From positions 1-7,043 of the forward strand of contig JAUXBW010000119.1 of the NCBI GenBank assembly GCA_030619185.1: DNA of 7,043 nt, in the 5' to 3' direction. The notes under the pieces were generated by a model. That model saw nothing but the letters and a program-made list of their open reading frames with translations. It made no database searches and was not told the origin of the DNA. Position numbers and translations under genes: made by a program. The DNA comes from Methyloprofundus sp. Lineage in GTDB: Bacteria; Pseudomonadota; Gammaproteobacteria; Methylococcales; Methylomonadaceae. Positions 1-5,476 of the stretch are shown here, piece after piece; within the stretch, counting starts at the first letter, position 1, and each line of letters begins with the position of its first letter.

Positions 1-1
1 G

Positions 2-391
2 GTCGATCGAATCTGTGCTGACCCAGGCAGTAAGAAGTACGGTAGACTCAGTGTCATGATGCAATATTACTGCGCCACTGAGCACCTATTTGACGTGCCC
101 CCTGAAAGCTTCAATCCGGCTCCTAAAGTCATGTCATCTATCGTGCGCCTGGTACCGCATGAGCAGCCGCCCGTAAGTATCGACTCGGTTAAAGCACTCA
201 ATACAGTGGTGATAACAGCCTTTTCACAACGGCGTAAGACTTTACGCAATTCCCTGAAAAAATTGATTACAGAAGAGGATATTATTGCCTTAGATATAAA
301 TCCTGTTTTAAGGGCGGAGACTATTTCATTACAGGATTTTGCAAAACTCAGTCAGTTTATTAATCAAAACCCGCTAGAAGAACAATCTTAG
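2..391 (+). CDS. rsmA: 16S rRNA (adenine1518-N6/adenine1519-N6)-dimethyltransferase, 3' part only
   Basis: This is the C-terminal 129 residues of RsmA (KsgA), which dimethylates the two adjacent adenines in the 3' terminal hairpin of 16S rRNA during small-subunit maturation in the cytoplasm. The frame is open to the left edge, so the gene starts outside the window; internal ATGs at 56 and 59 are not the start. The segment YGRLSVMMQYYC, the VPPESFNPAPKV stretch followed by VRLVPH, and the FSQRRKTLRNSLK motif are hallmarks of the C-terminal part of KsgA, which runs to roughly 270 residues in E. coli. The SAM-binding Rossmann motifs lie upstream and are not visible. In E. coli apaG follows ksgA; here an unrelated isomerase gene follows after 60 bases, with no obvious terminator between. 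Family assignment is certain; completeness of the 5' part is unknown. Confidence 0.96.
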   Translation, partial: VDRICADPGSKKYGRLSVMMQYYCATEHLFDVPPESFNPAPKVMSSIVRLVPHEQPPVSIDSVKALNTVVITAFSQRRKTLRNSLKKLITEEDIIALDINPVLRAETISLQDFAKLSQFINQNPLEEQS

Positions 392-451
392 TCGTGAGGA
401 TTTTAGTCCGGCAACCCCAGTTAATTTCCCCCTAAATGATTAGGCAATCTC

Positions 452-1228
452 ATGCTTCGTTTTAGCGCTAATATAAGTTTATTATTCACTGAAGTGCCGT
501 TAGATAAGCGCTTTCAGGCTGCAAAACAACAAGGCTTTGAGGCAGTGGAAATTCAATTTCCTTATACATTAGATATTGAATTTATTCGCCAGGAGTTAGA
601 GACACAGCAATTAAAGCTAGTGTTATTTAATGTCGATGCGGATGATTTATTACAGGGCGGCGAAGGTCTGGCTGCCGTGCCTGAGAAACAACAGAAATTT
701 AGACAGGCTGTCGCGGAAGCTGTCGCTTATGCAACAATACTAAAACCCGATGTTATCAACATCTTACCGGGTCGCTGTTTTGATAAAACCAGGCTTTCGT
801 TATATCAACAAACGTTTAAAGATAATCTGCGCTATGCTATTGAAGCTCTCTCACCTCTCGGCATCAAAACAGTCTTTGAAGCCATTAATACAGTTGATAT
901 GCCCGATTTTATTATTCATAGCAGCGCACAGGTATTGTCGGTGATTAACGAAATCAATCACCCTGACTTGCTAATGCAATATGATATTTATCATATGCAA
1001 ATGATGCAGGAAAACCCGGCTAACTTCATTCAGCAGCATGCTGATACAATCGGCCATATTCAATTTGCAGACTGTCCAGGTAGACATCAACCAGGCACCG
1101 GGACGATAGACTTTATTGAGCTATTTTCAGTCATCAATGCGTCAAACTACCAAGGCTGGACAGGCGCAGAGTACAAACCATTCGGCACAAGCAAGTCATC
1201 ATTAGCCTGGCTAACAGAGGAATATTAA
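452..1228 (+). CDS. Hydroxypyruvate isomerase-like sugar isomerase (Hyi/OtnI family TIM barrel)
   Basis: This 258-residue protein belongs to the xylose isomerase-like TIM-barrel superfamily, Hyi/YgbM branch. Known members interconvert hydroxypyruvate and tartronate semialdehyde (Hyi) or isomerise 2-oxo-tetronates (OtnI). Seen directly: the N-terminus MLRFSANISLLFTEVPL is typical of the family, and four metal or catalytic acids and amides fall at the expected spacing: Glu143 (in FEAINT), Asp178 (QYDIYHMQ), Gln204 (HIQFADCPGRHQPGTG) and Glu240 (GAEYKP). Length is normal. A short TAGG at 441-444 lies 7 nt before the ATG and serves as a modest ribosome site. It overlaps the next gene by one base and contains that gene's Shine-Dalgarno site in its 3' end. 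Neither glyoxylate carboligase nor tartronate semialdehyde reductase is present nearby, so the exact substrate stays open. Confidence 0.88.
   Translation: MLRFSANISLLFTEVPLDKRFQAAKQQGFEAVEIQFPYTLDIEFIRQELETQQLKLVLFNVDADDLLQGGEGLAAVPEKQQKFRQAVAEAVAYATILKPDVINILPGRCFDKTRLSLYQQTFKDNLRYAIEALSPLGIKTVFEAINTVDMPDFIIHSSAQVLSVINEINHPDLLMQYDIYHMQMMQENPANFIQQHADTIGHIQFADCPGRHQPGTGTIDFIELFSVINASNYQGWTGAEYKPFGTSKSSLAWLTEEY
1216..1222 (+). promoter_or_regulatory. Ribosome binding site for the downstream lipoprotein gene, inside the isomerase gene
   Basis: AGAGGAA lies 5 nt before the ATG at 1228, within the last codons of the isomerase gene. The stop and start codons share one base (TAATG). This fixes the lipoprotein start and argues for coupled translation. 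Confidence 0.7.
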
Positions 1229-2493
1229 TGCGCACATTGAAAAACTTTATTCTCGGTATAAGTAGCCTACTATTGCTAACAGGCTGTTCCAGCTTTGGTC
1301 GTGGAGTTGCCGAAGCCATTCTGGATAGTAACAAGCAGCAAAATGATACCCGCAGTTGCAAAGTAACAGGTCGCAGTTTTTCCGGCCTGGAACCCTTGTT
1401 AGAAGATGGCTTAAAAATACTTATGGTACATGGTATAGGTGACCATACCGCTGGCTACTCAGCAGAGTTTCTGGATAAATTAACCACTAAGATGAGGCTT
1501 AACAAAAAATCTCCAGGCTATAAAACTATTGAGCTATTGAGCCCGGTAGATACAAGCAAAAGTCTCGGTAGCGTCAGAGTGCATCACTATTTTAATACTG
1601 AACAGAGTAAGACCCTGTTGTTCTATGAATTACTCTGGTCGAGTGTCACTGAAGAAGCAAAAAAAGTGATCGCCTATGATAGTACAGGTGAATATGCCCA
1701 TCGCCGCGCAGATATCAATGATCTACTCAAAAAATTCAGCAATGAAACCATGCCAGATTCATTTTTATATCTAGGCGATCACCGTAAAGACATATTAGCG
1801 TCTTTTAACCAGTCCTATTGCTGGATGGCTGCTGCAAGCTGGCAAGACCTTGCCGATCATACCGTGAGTGCTTGTGATTTTCACGCAAAAGGCTTTAACG
1901 AGAATTTGCAAAAAAATCACTATGCTTTTGTCACTCACAGCTTAGGTAGCCGGATTACAGTCGATGGCTTACAACAAATCGCACATGTGCTGGGCAATGA
2001 TTCAAATATTTATCATGGTACTATAAAAAAACCGCAAACAGCGGTGCAAACACTCAAACAAAAAAACACCTATATTTTCATGCTGGCAAATCAACTTCCT
2101 ATTTTACAACTGGGCAGAAAAAAAGCCGAAGTGACACAACAGTACGCTGATTATTGCCTTGCAAATGGAAAACATTTCGAAGAGCGCATGTACCAAGCGA
2201 CCAATGTTATCGCCTTCAACGACCCAAATGATATAGCCAGCTACCCTATTCCTTATGGCTTTAGCCAAAAATATCTGGACTCACGCCTGTGTATAAATAT
2301 CACTAATGTTGAGATTAATATTGCAAAAGTTAATGATTTATTGGGTTTTGGTACATTTGCCAACCCACTGACAGCACATTCAGGTTACAAATCAGACGAC
2401 AGAGTCGTCGCACTGATTAGTAATGGCATAGGCACGCAAGATACTGAAGCTATTGTGACGCAACGTTGTGTACTGGTTGAAGAAGTGGATTAA
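1228..2493 (+). CDS. Putative alpha/beta-hydrolase-like lipoprotein, function unknown
   Basis: This is a 421-residue predicted lipoprotein. The N-terminus has two basic residues, a hydrophobic stretch and the lipobox LLTGC, with the lipidated Cys at 20, so it should be anchored to a membrane facing the periplasm. No named family was recognised with certainty, but an alpha/beta-hydrolase pattern is visible: a strand followed by His68-Gly69 (ILMVHGIGDHTAGY, possible oxyanion region), a nucleophile elbow VTHSLGS with Ser238, an acid candidate Asp332 or Asp335 in NDPNDIASYP, and a His candidate at 384 in LTAHSGY. The elbow has Thr where classical GxSxG has its first Gly. Residues 140-230 form a mostly helical insertion that could be a lid. 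The start is supported by a good Shine-Dalgarno site and by the signal sequence beginning at this Met. It overlaps the isomerase gene, so the two are probably co-transcribed. Substrate (lipid, ester or peptide) cannot be deduced. Confidence 0.78.
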   Translation: MRTLKNFILGISSLLLLTGCSSFGRGVAEAILDSNKQQNDTRSCKVTGRSFSGLEPLLEDGLKILMVHGIGDHTAGYSAEFLDKLTTKMRLNKKSPGYKTIELLSPVDTSKSLGSVRVHHYFNTEQSKTLLFYELLWSSVTEEAKKVIAYDSTGEYAHRRADINDLLKKFSNETMPDSFLYLGDHRKDILASFNQSYCWMAAASWQDLADHTVSACDFHAKGFNENLQKNHYAFVTHSLGSRITVDGLQQIAHVLGNDSNIYHGTIKKPQTAVQTLKQKNTYIFMLANQLPILQLGRKKAEVTQQYADYCLANGKHFEERMYQATNVIAFNDPNDIASYPIPYGFSQKYLDSRLCINITNVEINIAKVNDLLGFGTFANPLTAHSGYKSDDRVVALISNGIGTQDTEAIVTQRCVLVEEVD

Positions 2494-2514
2494 CCTAGAA
2501 TAATCGGTTGAGCA

Positions 2515-2535
2515 CAGGCCTTTGGCCTGCATTTT
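2515..2535 (+). terminator. Rho-independent terminator after the isomerase-lipoprotein pair
   Basis: CAGGCC (2515-2520), a TTT loop and GGCCTG (2524-2529) form a perfect 6-bp GC-rich stem followed by CATTTT. It lies 22 bases after the lipoprotein stop codon. The T tract is short, so termination may be partial. Confidence 0.55.
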
Positions 2536-2579
2536 AAAAAGCTAACTAAAGATCCGCACCCCATTCATTGCGCCTAATA

Positions 2580-2587
2580 AGTTACTT
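2580..2587. repeat. Left copy of candidate target site duplication
   Basis: AGTTACTT directly abuts the left 11-bp terminal inverted repeat and is repeated exactly at 2692-2699. If the terminal repeat is counted as 12 bp, the duplication shrinks to GTTACT (6 bp), so the exact boundary is ambiguous. Confidence 0.6.
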
Positions 2588-2692
2588 GTAACCGTTCACT
2601 TCCCCCTTGATAAAGAGGGGATTGCGGGAGGATAATCTAATAAAACCTCCCCCTAACCCCTCCTTGCAAAGGAGGGGGACTGAACGGTTACA
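2587..2692. mobile_element. MITE-like non-autonomous element with terminal inverted repeats
   Basis: The element runs about 104-106 bp and encodes no transposase. Its ends are perfect inverted repeats: GTAACCGTTCA (2588-2598) against TGAACGGTTAC (2681-2691), extendable by one T/A pair to 12 bp. Inside, each arm carries its own CCCC-rich/GGGG-rich hairpin: an imperfect one at 2602-2620 and a clean 9-bp stem at 2657-2677 (CCCCTCCTT, GCA loop, AAGGAGGGG). The flanks carry a direct repeat that fits a target site duplication. The shape matches miniature inverted-repeat elements, which depend on a transposase supplied elsewhere. It lies between the convergent lipoprotein and panD genes, ending about 10 bases from the panD stop codon. 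In RNA it would fold strongly from either strand and may help block convergent transcription. Confidence 0.75.
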
Positions 2693-2699
2693 GTTACTT
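2692..2699. repeat. Right copy of candidate target site duplication
   Basis: AGTTACTT follows the right terminal repeat and matches the left flank at 2580-2587. It ends three bases before the panD stop codon, so the insertion just missed the coding region. Confidence 0.6.
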
Positions 2700-2702
2700 C
2701 GT

Positions 2703-3083
2703 TCACGCCGCTTGTACAGGAATAGAATGACTTGTTCGAATCATTGCATTTTTTTCATCGAAATAAACCAGAGTAGGCTGGTAATTTTTAAGTTCTGCTT
2801 CGTCCAGCTCTGCGTACGAGCAAACAATAATAAAATCCCCCGGACAAGCTAGACGTGCCGCCGCACCATTGATGGAAAAAACACCTGTCCCCTCTTCTGC
2901 TCTAATGGCATAGGTAGTAAAGCGCTCTCCATTATTGACATTATATATCTGGATTTGTTCATATTCTCTTATCCCTGAATAATCCAGTATTTTGCCGTCA
3001 ATTGCACAAGAGCCTTCATAGCCTAATTCAGCATGAGTTACTGTTGCTCGATGTAATTTTGCCTTAAGCATGGTAATTTGCAT
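2703..3083 (-). CDS. panD: Aspartate 1-decarboxylase (pyruvoyl enzyme)
   Basis: PanD converts L-aspartate to beta-alanine and CO2, feeding pantothenate and coenzyme A synthesis in the cytoplasm. The 126-residue length equals that of the E. coli enzyme as I recall it. Visible key residues are Lys9 and His11 ([12 protein letters not shown]), Tyr22, the Gly24-Ser25 self-cleavage site in YEGSCAID whose Ser becomes the pyruvoyl group, Arg54, Thr57 and Tyr58 (GERFTTYAI), and Asn72 (INGAAARL). All are intact, so the proenzyme should process. The chosen ATG (3081-3083) aligns with the usual N-terminus M-x-x-T-M-L. There is no clear Shine-Dalgarno site; Met5 is an alternative start but would drop conserved residues. 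The gene stands alone, without panB or panC, convergent with the lipoprotein gene, and its 3' end borders the MITE. Confidence 0.97.
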   Translation of the reverse strand: MQITMLKAKLHRATVTHAELGYEGSCAIDGKILDYSGIREYEQIQIYNVNNGERFTTYAIRAEEGTGVFSINGAAARLACPGDFIIVCSYAELDEAELKNYQPTLVYFDEKNAMIRTSHSIPVQAA

Positions 3084-3119
3084 ATCAGTCTATGTTCTAT
3101 AAATAATTCAGAACTCACT

Positions 3120-3148
3120 ATTATTTCAAATTATTGCACTGTATTCAA
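3120..3148 (-). promoter_or_regulatory. Putative sigma70 promoter of panD
   Basis: On the minus strand, TTGAAT (3148-3143) and AATAAT (3125-3120) are separated by exactly 17 bp. They match the -35 and -10 consensus at 4 of 6 and 5 of 6 positions. Transcription would start near 3113, giving a leader of about 30 nt. Confidence 0.4.
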
Positions 3149-3328
3149 GTGCCATCCTTATAATTTATAATCCCAAACCCCCATCAGGAATATATAAAAA
3201 ATACAGAGGAATTCCCGGCTTTTGCGATTTTTTTGATATCCATACTCTGGTTCGCGACTTAAGCTTAACGGAACTGAAAAAAATCAGCGACACCTAATTT
3301 CTCCCCACGTTCCCTTTTTAATAAATAA
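3149..3328. other. Intergenic stretch without a supported gene
   Basis: AT-rich DNA between the panD promoter and the decayed DUF1775 gene. The plus strand is open from about 3103 to 3297 in one frame but has no ATG, no ribosome site and overlaps the panD promoter, so it is not called. A 10-bp palindrome TTAAGCTTAA sits at 3259-3268, and GATTTTTTT/AAAAAAATC arms lie on either side of it (around 3225-3290). No RNA family or operator is recognised. Confidence 0.4.
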
Positions 3329-3354
3329 CGTGCAACTGATGTTTTTATGCTTGA

Positions 3355-3657
3355 GGCACAACAAATTACCTAACACTTCAAGTACCGCATGGTTGCGGAG
3401 ATAATCCCACCAAAAAAGTGATTATTGAAATGGCAAACGGCCCAGATGTTCCCTTTGCTTTCCAGGGAATCAGACCTGTTTTATCCTGGTATAAAATTAA
3501 GCCAGAGTACGGGGACCATACTACTGACCTAAGAAAAATGGTTATTAGCGGCATTTCTTTGCCTACAAATTTTGTATTAAAAGCTGAGTTCAGAGGCAAA
3601 GCACCTTTACTCGATAACTGGCATGAAGATGAAGAGGCAAAAATTAATTTTAAATAA
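3355..3657 (+). pseudogene. Decayed fragment of a YcnI-like DUF1775 protein gene
   Basis: Reading from 3355, after a stop at 3352-3354, the frame gives GTTNYLTLQVPHGCGDNP and continues through a Trp-containing segment (VLSWYKIKPEYGD) to ISGISLPTNFVLKAEFRGKAP. The VPHGC motif, the central Trp and the SGxSLPxxF...FRGK pattern fit DUF1775, the family of B. subtilis YcnI, an exported copper-binding protein. The signal peptide and N-terminal His expected in front are absent. Frame 2 at 3332-3358 reads ATDVFMLEA, which would join well to GTTNY, suggesting a frameshift at 3353-3358. The 3' end also seems to lack the segment with the usual YFPxxQ motif, since the protein goes straight to DNW and ends soon after. 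The GTG at 3418 has no ribosome site and would start in mid-domain. Family call is from memory of the motif pattern and is moderate. Confidence 0.55.
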
Positions 3658-3662
3658 TGTTT

Positions 3663-3706
3663 AAATTAAGTTACCACCAATAAAGCTAGTGGTAACTTAA
3701 TTTTTT
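3663..3706 (+). terminator. Strong symmetrical Rho-independent terminator
   Basis: AAATTAAGTTACCAC (3663-3677) and GTGGTAACTTAATTT (3689-3703) make a perfect 15-bp stem with an 11-nt loop. The T run at 3701-3706 overlaps its end. It sits 5 bases past the stop of the DUF1775 fragment. Because AAA begins the stem and TTT precedes it at 3660-3662, the minus strand also ends in a T-rich run, so it may work in both directions. Confidence 0.8.
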
Positions 3707-3750
3707 GAACTTTTCCCACCTCTTCCTGAACGGTTATTTATGAGAGGGGG

Positions 3751-3786
3751 CAAAAGCAAGCACCCAAGTTAACTAAGCCTTGAGTG
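3751..3786 (-). terminator. Putative terminator of the SmbP-like gene
   Basis: On the minus strand, CACTCAAG (3786-3779), a 10-nt loop and CTTGGGTG (3768-3761) form an 8-bp stem with one G-U pair, followed by CTTGCTTTTG. It lies about 25 bases after the stop codon of the gene at 3810. The T tract is interrupted, so it is weaker than the hairpin at 3663-3706. Confidence 0.45.
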
Positions 3787-3809
3787 TTTTATAAAGTCTA
3801 AATATAGGC

Positions 3810-4160
3810 TTAGAATTGAATTGCGTTATATCCATGTTTTGCTTTTTCTAATTCAGCTTTAGCACCCGCTGGATCTGATTTTTTTAATAGTTTTTTTGCT
3901 TTATTAAAGTGCGCTGAAAGCCTACCAATTTTTGCAGCATTTCCTTCACTATTAAGCTCTTTCTTAGCACGCTTAGCTTCTTTTATATGTGCCAAAGCGC
4001 CATCTACATCATTAGCATCAATACTCTTAATTGCTTCATCAATATGAGCAGAAATATTAGTAACTGCTTGACTATTGCGATCAGCAAGCGCAATCGACGA
4101 GAAAGAGCCTAAAGAAAATGCTATTAAGAATACAATAATTGTACTTTTCAATGATTTCAT
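3810..4160 (-). CDS. Small exported helical protein, SmbP-like (putative metal-binding)
   Basis: The chosen start gives 116 residues. A signal peptide is clear: MKSLKSTIIVFLIAF, then SIALA with predicted cleavage after Ala26, leaving a periplasmic protein of about 90 residues. An upstream ATG at 4202 would add 14 residues before the signal, without a ribosome site; the ATG at 4160 has GAGG at 4170-4173, 9 nt away. The mature part is two copies of one unit: residues 38-69 and 83-114 align as AH(I/F)xxAxKx(I/L)xxxDxxGAxAx(I/L)xxAK. Each unit should form a helical hairpin, so a four-helix bundle is likely. That plan fits SmbP, the small periplasmic metal-binding protein of Nitrosomonas europaea, but this protein has only 4 His in the mature part, so metal binding is uncertain. 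Lys and Glu are abundant. A -10 box lies at 4183-4188. Confidence 0.75.
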   Translation of the reverse strand: MKSLKSTIIVFLIAFSLGSFSSIALADRNSQAVTNISAHIDEAIKSIDANDVDGALAHIKEAKRAKKELNSEGNAAKIGRLSAHFNKAKKLLKKSDPAGAKAELEKAKHGYNAIQF

Positions 4161-4169
4161 GAATGTTAA

Positions 4170-4188
4170 CCTCGTTGTAGTTATTATA
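4170..4188 (-). promoter_or_regulatory. -10 box and ribosome site of the SmbP-like gene
   Basis: On the minus strand a perfect TATAAT (4188-4183) is followed by GAGG (4173-4170), 9 nt before the ATG at 4160. No good -35 box is seen at the usual distance. The leader would be only about 15 nt. This pair is the main reason for choosing the 116-residue start. Confidence 0.45.
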
Positions 4189-4463
4189 TAGGGTAGACAC
4201 ATAATTATTCTTTACTTACAGTTACATGCCGTATTTGATTCTAGCACAGCTTTTGTGCAAATCACACAACCAGCCTTCTCCAATATGAAATGAATCTAAG
4301 CTAACAAATTCATCCAACCTGTTCAGGATGTAGAAATGACAGCCATCATGAATCTTAAAGCATTAAAAAATATTATTTAACTACTTTAGGTGGACTAAAG
4401 CCACGCCCAACAGCTAATAAGCAGATACAATAAACATACTTCATAATTTAATAATAATGACTT

Positions 4464-5378
4464 ATGTCTGCACTAGCCTTACTCCCACCATACCTGCAAC
4501 TTCCCAAAACACCCGAAGACCTGCGCCAAGCGCAACGTGTGTTTCATGGCCGAGGTCATGCCTATCAGGAATTACATCATGTGACTATTGACTGGCTACC
4601 TCCTGTCGCATTAATTACTTTATTTGCGCCTGAACCTCTGTCAGAAATTGAAATGCTAGCGGATTATTTACTGTCACAGTTAACACCGTGCAAAAGCGTG
4701 CAACTACAACATCGTTATCAATTATCCGGGCCTATTGCTGTTATTCGCGGTACCAGCATCACCCAGCTGGCAATTCAGGAAGATAATCTACGTTTTAATA
4801 TCAATTTGGGACAGGTCCGGAATACCGGTTTATTTCTGGATATGCGTAACGGGCGCAGGTGGGTGCAAGACAATAGTCAGGATAAGCGGGTACTTAATTT
4901 ATTTGCTTATACCTGTGGTTTTTCGCTAGCCGCAATGGCGGGCAATGCCCGATCTGTTTTAAATATTGACATGAGTCGTGCGGCACTGAATGTAGGTCGA
5001 GAAAACCATCGCTTAAACCTGCAAGCACTCGACAGAGTCCGTTTTGAAAAGCTGGATATATTTAAATCCTTTAGCCGATTCAAAAAAAAAGGCCCCTTTG
5101 ACCTATTAATTTGTGATCCACCCACACGACAAAAAGGCAGTGTTGATATAGAAAAGGATTACCCTAAAATCTTACGCCGCCTAGATCAATTTATGGCACC
5201 AGGAGCAACGCTAATACTCTGTTTAAATGCCCCCGAACTAAGCCGTGAGTATTTACTCAGACATATGACAAAATTAGCACCCCGCTATACGCTAATTCAA
5301 GATATAAAGCCGCCCGAAGTTTATCTGGAAGCGGAAGGTAAAGGCTTGAAAGTATTGTGTTTCAAAGATATGCAGTGA
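4464..5378 (+). CDS. Class I SAM-dependent methyltransferase, RlmI/RlmK-like
   Basis: This 304-residue protein has the layout of a proteobacterial methyltransferase family related to RlmI and the RlmK half of RlmKL, which modify 23S rRNA. Residues 20-110 form an N-terminal domain (GRGHAYQELHHVTIDWLPP). The Rossmann part begins near NTGLFLDMRNGRRWVQ (120-135), which is typical of the family. Motif I is VLNLFAYTCGFSLAA (143-157), the acidic end of strand 2 is Asp169 (NIDMSRAAL), a further acid is Asp198 (KLDIF), and motif IV is ICDPPT (216-221). The DPPT tetrad resembles the RlmK motif. It lacks the PUA domain of RlmI and the THUMP part of RlmL, so it is a compact member with unproven substrate. 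No Shine-Dalgarno site is visible before the ATG, so the start rests on family-like length. It is convergent with the TAXI gene. Confidence 0.85.
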   Translation: MSALALLPPYLQLPKTPEDLRQAQRVFHGRGHAYQELHHVTIDWLPPVALITLFAPEPLSEIEMLADYLLSQLTPCKSVQLQHRYQLSGPIAVIRGTSITQLAIQEDNLRFNINLGQVRNTGLFLDMRNGRRWVQDNSQDKRVLNLFAYTCGFSLAAMAGNARSVLNIDMSRAALNVGRENHRLNLQALDRVRFEKLDIFKSFSRFKKKGPFDLLICDPPTRQKGSVDIEKDYPKILRRLDQFMAPGATLILCLNAPELSREYLLRHMTKLAPRYTLIQDIKPPEVYLEAEGKGLKVLCFKDMQ

Positions 5379-5476
5379 CCAAAACTAGTACAGCACCCAG
5401 TAAATAGAACTAACAACCTTACGCCTCCCAGATGCGTTTAACACTCATATTTGTTTACAATATAATTAGCCATTGA

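Noticed and set aside
1134..1361. Minus-strand open frame across the isomerase-lipoprotein junction
   Set aside because: It is antisense to two well-supported genes and has no recognisable features.
2607..2852. Plus-strand open frame of 81 codons starting inside the MITE
   Set aside because: Its start is the translated repeat (PPPNPSLQRRG, a familiar artefact of such repeats) and the rest is antisense to panD.
3103..3297. Plus-strand open frame ending in DLSLTELKKISDT
   Set aside because: It has no ATG, GTG or ribosome site that makes sense, overlaps the panD promoter and matches no family I know; probably chance in AT-rich DNA.
3378..3599. Minus-strand open frame opposite the DUF1775 fragment
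   Set aside because: It is antisense to a frame with recognisable family motifs and has no family-like features itself.
4161..4202. Upstream ATG giving a 130-residue form of the SmbP-like protein
   Set aside because: It would place 14 residues before a normal signal peptide and would include the -10 and GAGG sites in the coding region.
4244..4258. GCACA / TGTGC short inverted repeat between the SmbP-like and methyltransferase genes
   Set aside because: Five-base arms are expected by chance; no known operator matched with confidence.
4322..4352. Inverted repeat TTCAGGATG / CATCATGAA upstream of the methyltransferase gene
   Set aside because: It has one mismatch and a 13-nt loop, no T run and no riboswitch features; too weak to call regulatory.
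5379..5476. Search for a terminator between the convergent methyltransferase and TAXI genes
   Set aside because: Only a 4-bp ACGC/GCGT stem near 5422-5438 is present, without a convincing T run.
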